From assembly GCA_029204225.1 (NCBI GenBank), contig CM055104.1:39614527-39674526 (forward strand): a stretch of 60,000 nt of DNA, in the 5' to 3' direction. Below are positions 59,126 to 60,000 of the stretch, one piece after another (within the stretch, counting starts at the first letter, position 1; every line of letters starts with the position of its first letter). The stretch is from Diphasiastrum complanatum. Taxonomy: Eukaryota; Streptophyta; Lycopodiopsida; Lycopodiales; Lycopodiaceae. A model generated the notes under the pieces. That model saw nothing but the letters and a program-made list of their open reading frames with translations. It was not told the origin of the DNA and did no database searches. A program made the position numbers and the translations under genes.

Positions 59126-60000
59126 CTATGATAAGACTGACTTTACTTTGAGAATCCATCTGGAACTTACTCTGTCGATTGTATCGATGACGCTAAGATG
59201 TAGTAATCCCAACAATAGAAAACTAATTTTCTGATACTGAAAGATTGGAAAGAGCAAAAGTCTACCTTGTCTATTGCCCCTAGCAACTAGGATTTCTTCA
59301 TTTGTAATGAAACAGGCATCACCACCAAACTTTACCATGCATCCTTTCTCTATCATTTGACCAACACTTAGCAAAATCTTTGAAAGTGAAGGAATGTAAA
59401 GAACATCATCAAGTCTTGCTTTCCTATTAGTAGCGAGACAAATAGGAATTGAACCAATACCTTCAATCACACACTCACCGCCATTGGCCATGTGAATTTC
59501 TTTCTTGGCTCCATCATAAGTGACCAAAGAAGTAAAGACTCGACCACTCCATTTTGTTGGGGGGTGTAGGAACATGTGTACTCTCTTTTAATGCCATTCC
59601 TCTCACAAAAATCTCTCATCCTTATGGAGATATATTCTCCTCCATTATCACATCTTAGAAGTAATTTGATGCTAGATCTAAGTTGATTCTAAATAAGAGA
59701 TTTAAACTTTACAAAAGCTTCATATACAAGACTTTTATTTGACAATAGATCTATCCAAGTGTATCTATTACAATCATCTATGAAAGTCACATACATTAAA
59801 GCACCTCCATTACTTTCATCAGAAAAAGAGTATACATTCAAATGAATGAGATCTAACAGAGAGGTAGATCTTGACAAGGATCTCTTGTAGGATGTCTTAT
59901 GAGACTTTGGAAGGCCACAAGCCTCACACACTTTGCCACATCTTGAGAACGATTTGGGGAGGCCAAGAGCAAGCTCCTTGGAGGCCATCAATTCCATTGC
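59126..60000 (-). pseudogene. Rearranged copia fragment: integrase joined to protease linker
   Basis: On the minus strand, 59997-59560 is integrase: KELALGLPKSF, CEACGLPKSHK, LIHLNVYSFSDESNGGALMY, and after stops a TPQQNGVVE motif near 59545. The sequence then passes straight into VFTSLVTYDGAKKEIHMANG … VLYIPSLSKILLSVGQMIEK (59545-59250), which normally lies before integrase, between protease and the pre-integrase region. So the order is reversed. The sequence is related to the young copia at 42539-46492. The fragment runs off the window. Confidence 0.85.

Overview
The window looks like nuclear heterochromatin of a land plant. It is almost entirely nested and decayed transposable elements plus long (CT)n/(GA)n runs. 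I found no rRNA gene, tRNA gene, CRISPR array or intact host gene. The plant assignment rests on Ty1-copia elements primed by an initiator-Met-tRNA-type site, Ty3-gypsy elements with a plant-type primer site, a CACTA (TNP2) remnant, and GT-AG introns. I cannot fix the lineage.

Layout. (1) 124-9201 is a 9.08 kb DNA transposon with perfect 35-bp terminal inverted repeats. It carries four decayed gene regions: a coiled-coil gene (+), a transposase-like gene with a CxxC insertion (-), a gene joining a CENH3-like histone H3 to a Ulp1/C48 SUMO-type protease (+), and an unrecognised gene (-). The second and third diverge from a shared promoter that holds six ACACGTGT boxes between two opposed TATA motifs. 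A 364-bp non-autonomous relative lies at 56304-56667. (2) 9985-17795 is an old Ty3-like 3' fragment split by a 5.7 kb copia element (10688-16388, target duplication TTATA) whose reverse transcriptase has lost its catalytic core. (3) 17930-29130 holds a CACTA TNP2 fragment, an unrecognised decayed ORF, a gypsy RNase H/integrase remnant, microsatellites, a palindrome-rich segment and a copia remnant with many stops. (4) 29455-33500 holds non-coding repeats: a 1.05 kb direct repeat pair and a tandem repeat of about 340 bp. (5) 33572-54450 is a GA-cored satellite of 542-bp period, interrupted by a 19.4 kb gypsy element (34232-53589, target duplication TTCAT). That element is itself interrupted by a young copia (41889-48340, target duplication TATGG) with a complete 1317-residue Gag-Pol and nearly identical LTRs. 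(6) 54940-60000 holds a further GA run, a decayed multi-exon ORF with the small TIR element inside it, a gypsy 3' end, a second palindrome-rich segment and a rearranged copia fragment.

Insertion order is readable for one stack: satellite, then gypsy (LTRs visibly diverged), then copia (about three LTR differences in 655 bp). The best candidate for something undescribed is the histone H3-Ulp1 gene at 5512-7266 inside the TIR transposon. The copy here is broken by three stops and a frameshift, but its histone fold, basic linker and protease exons line up as one gene.
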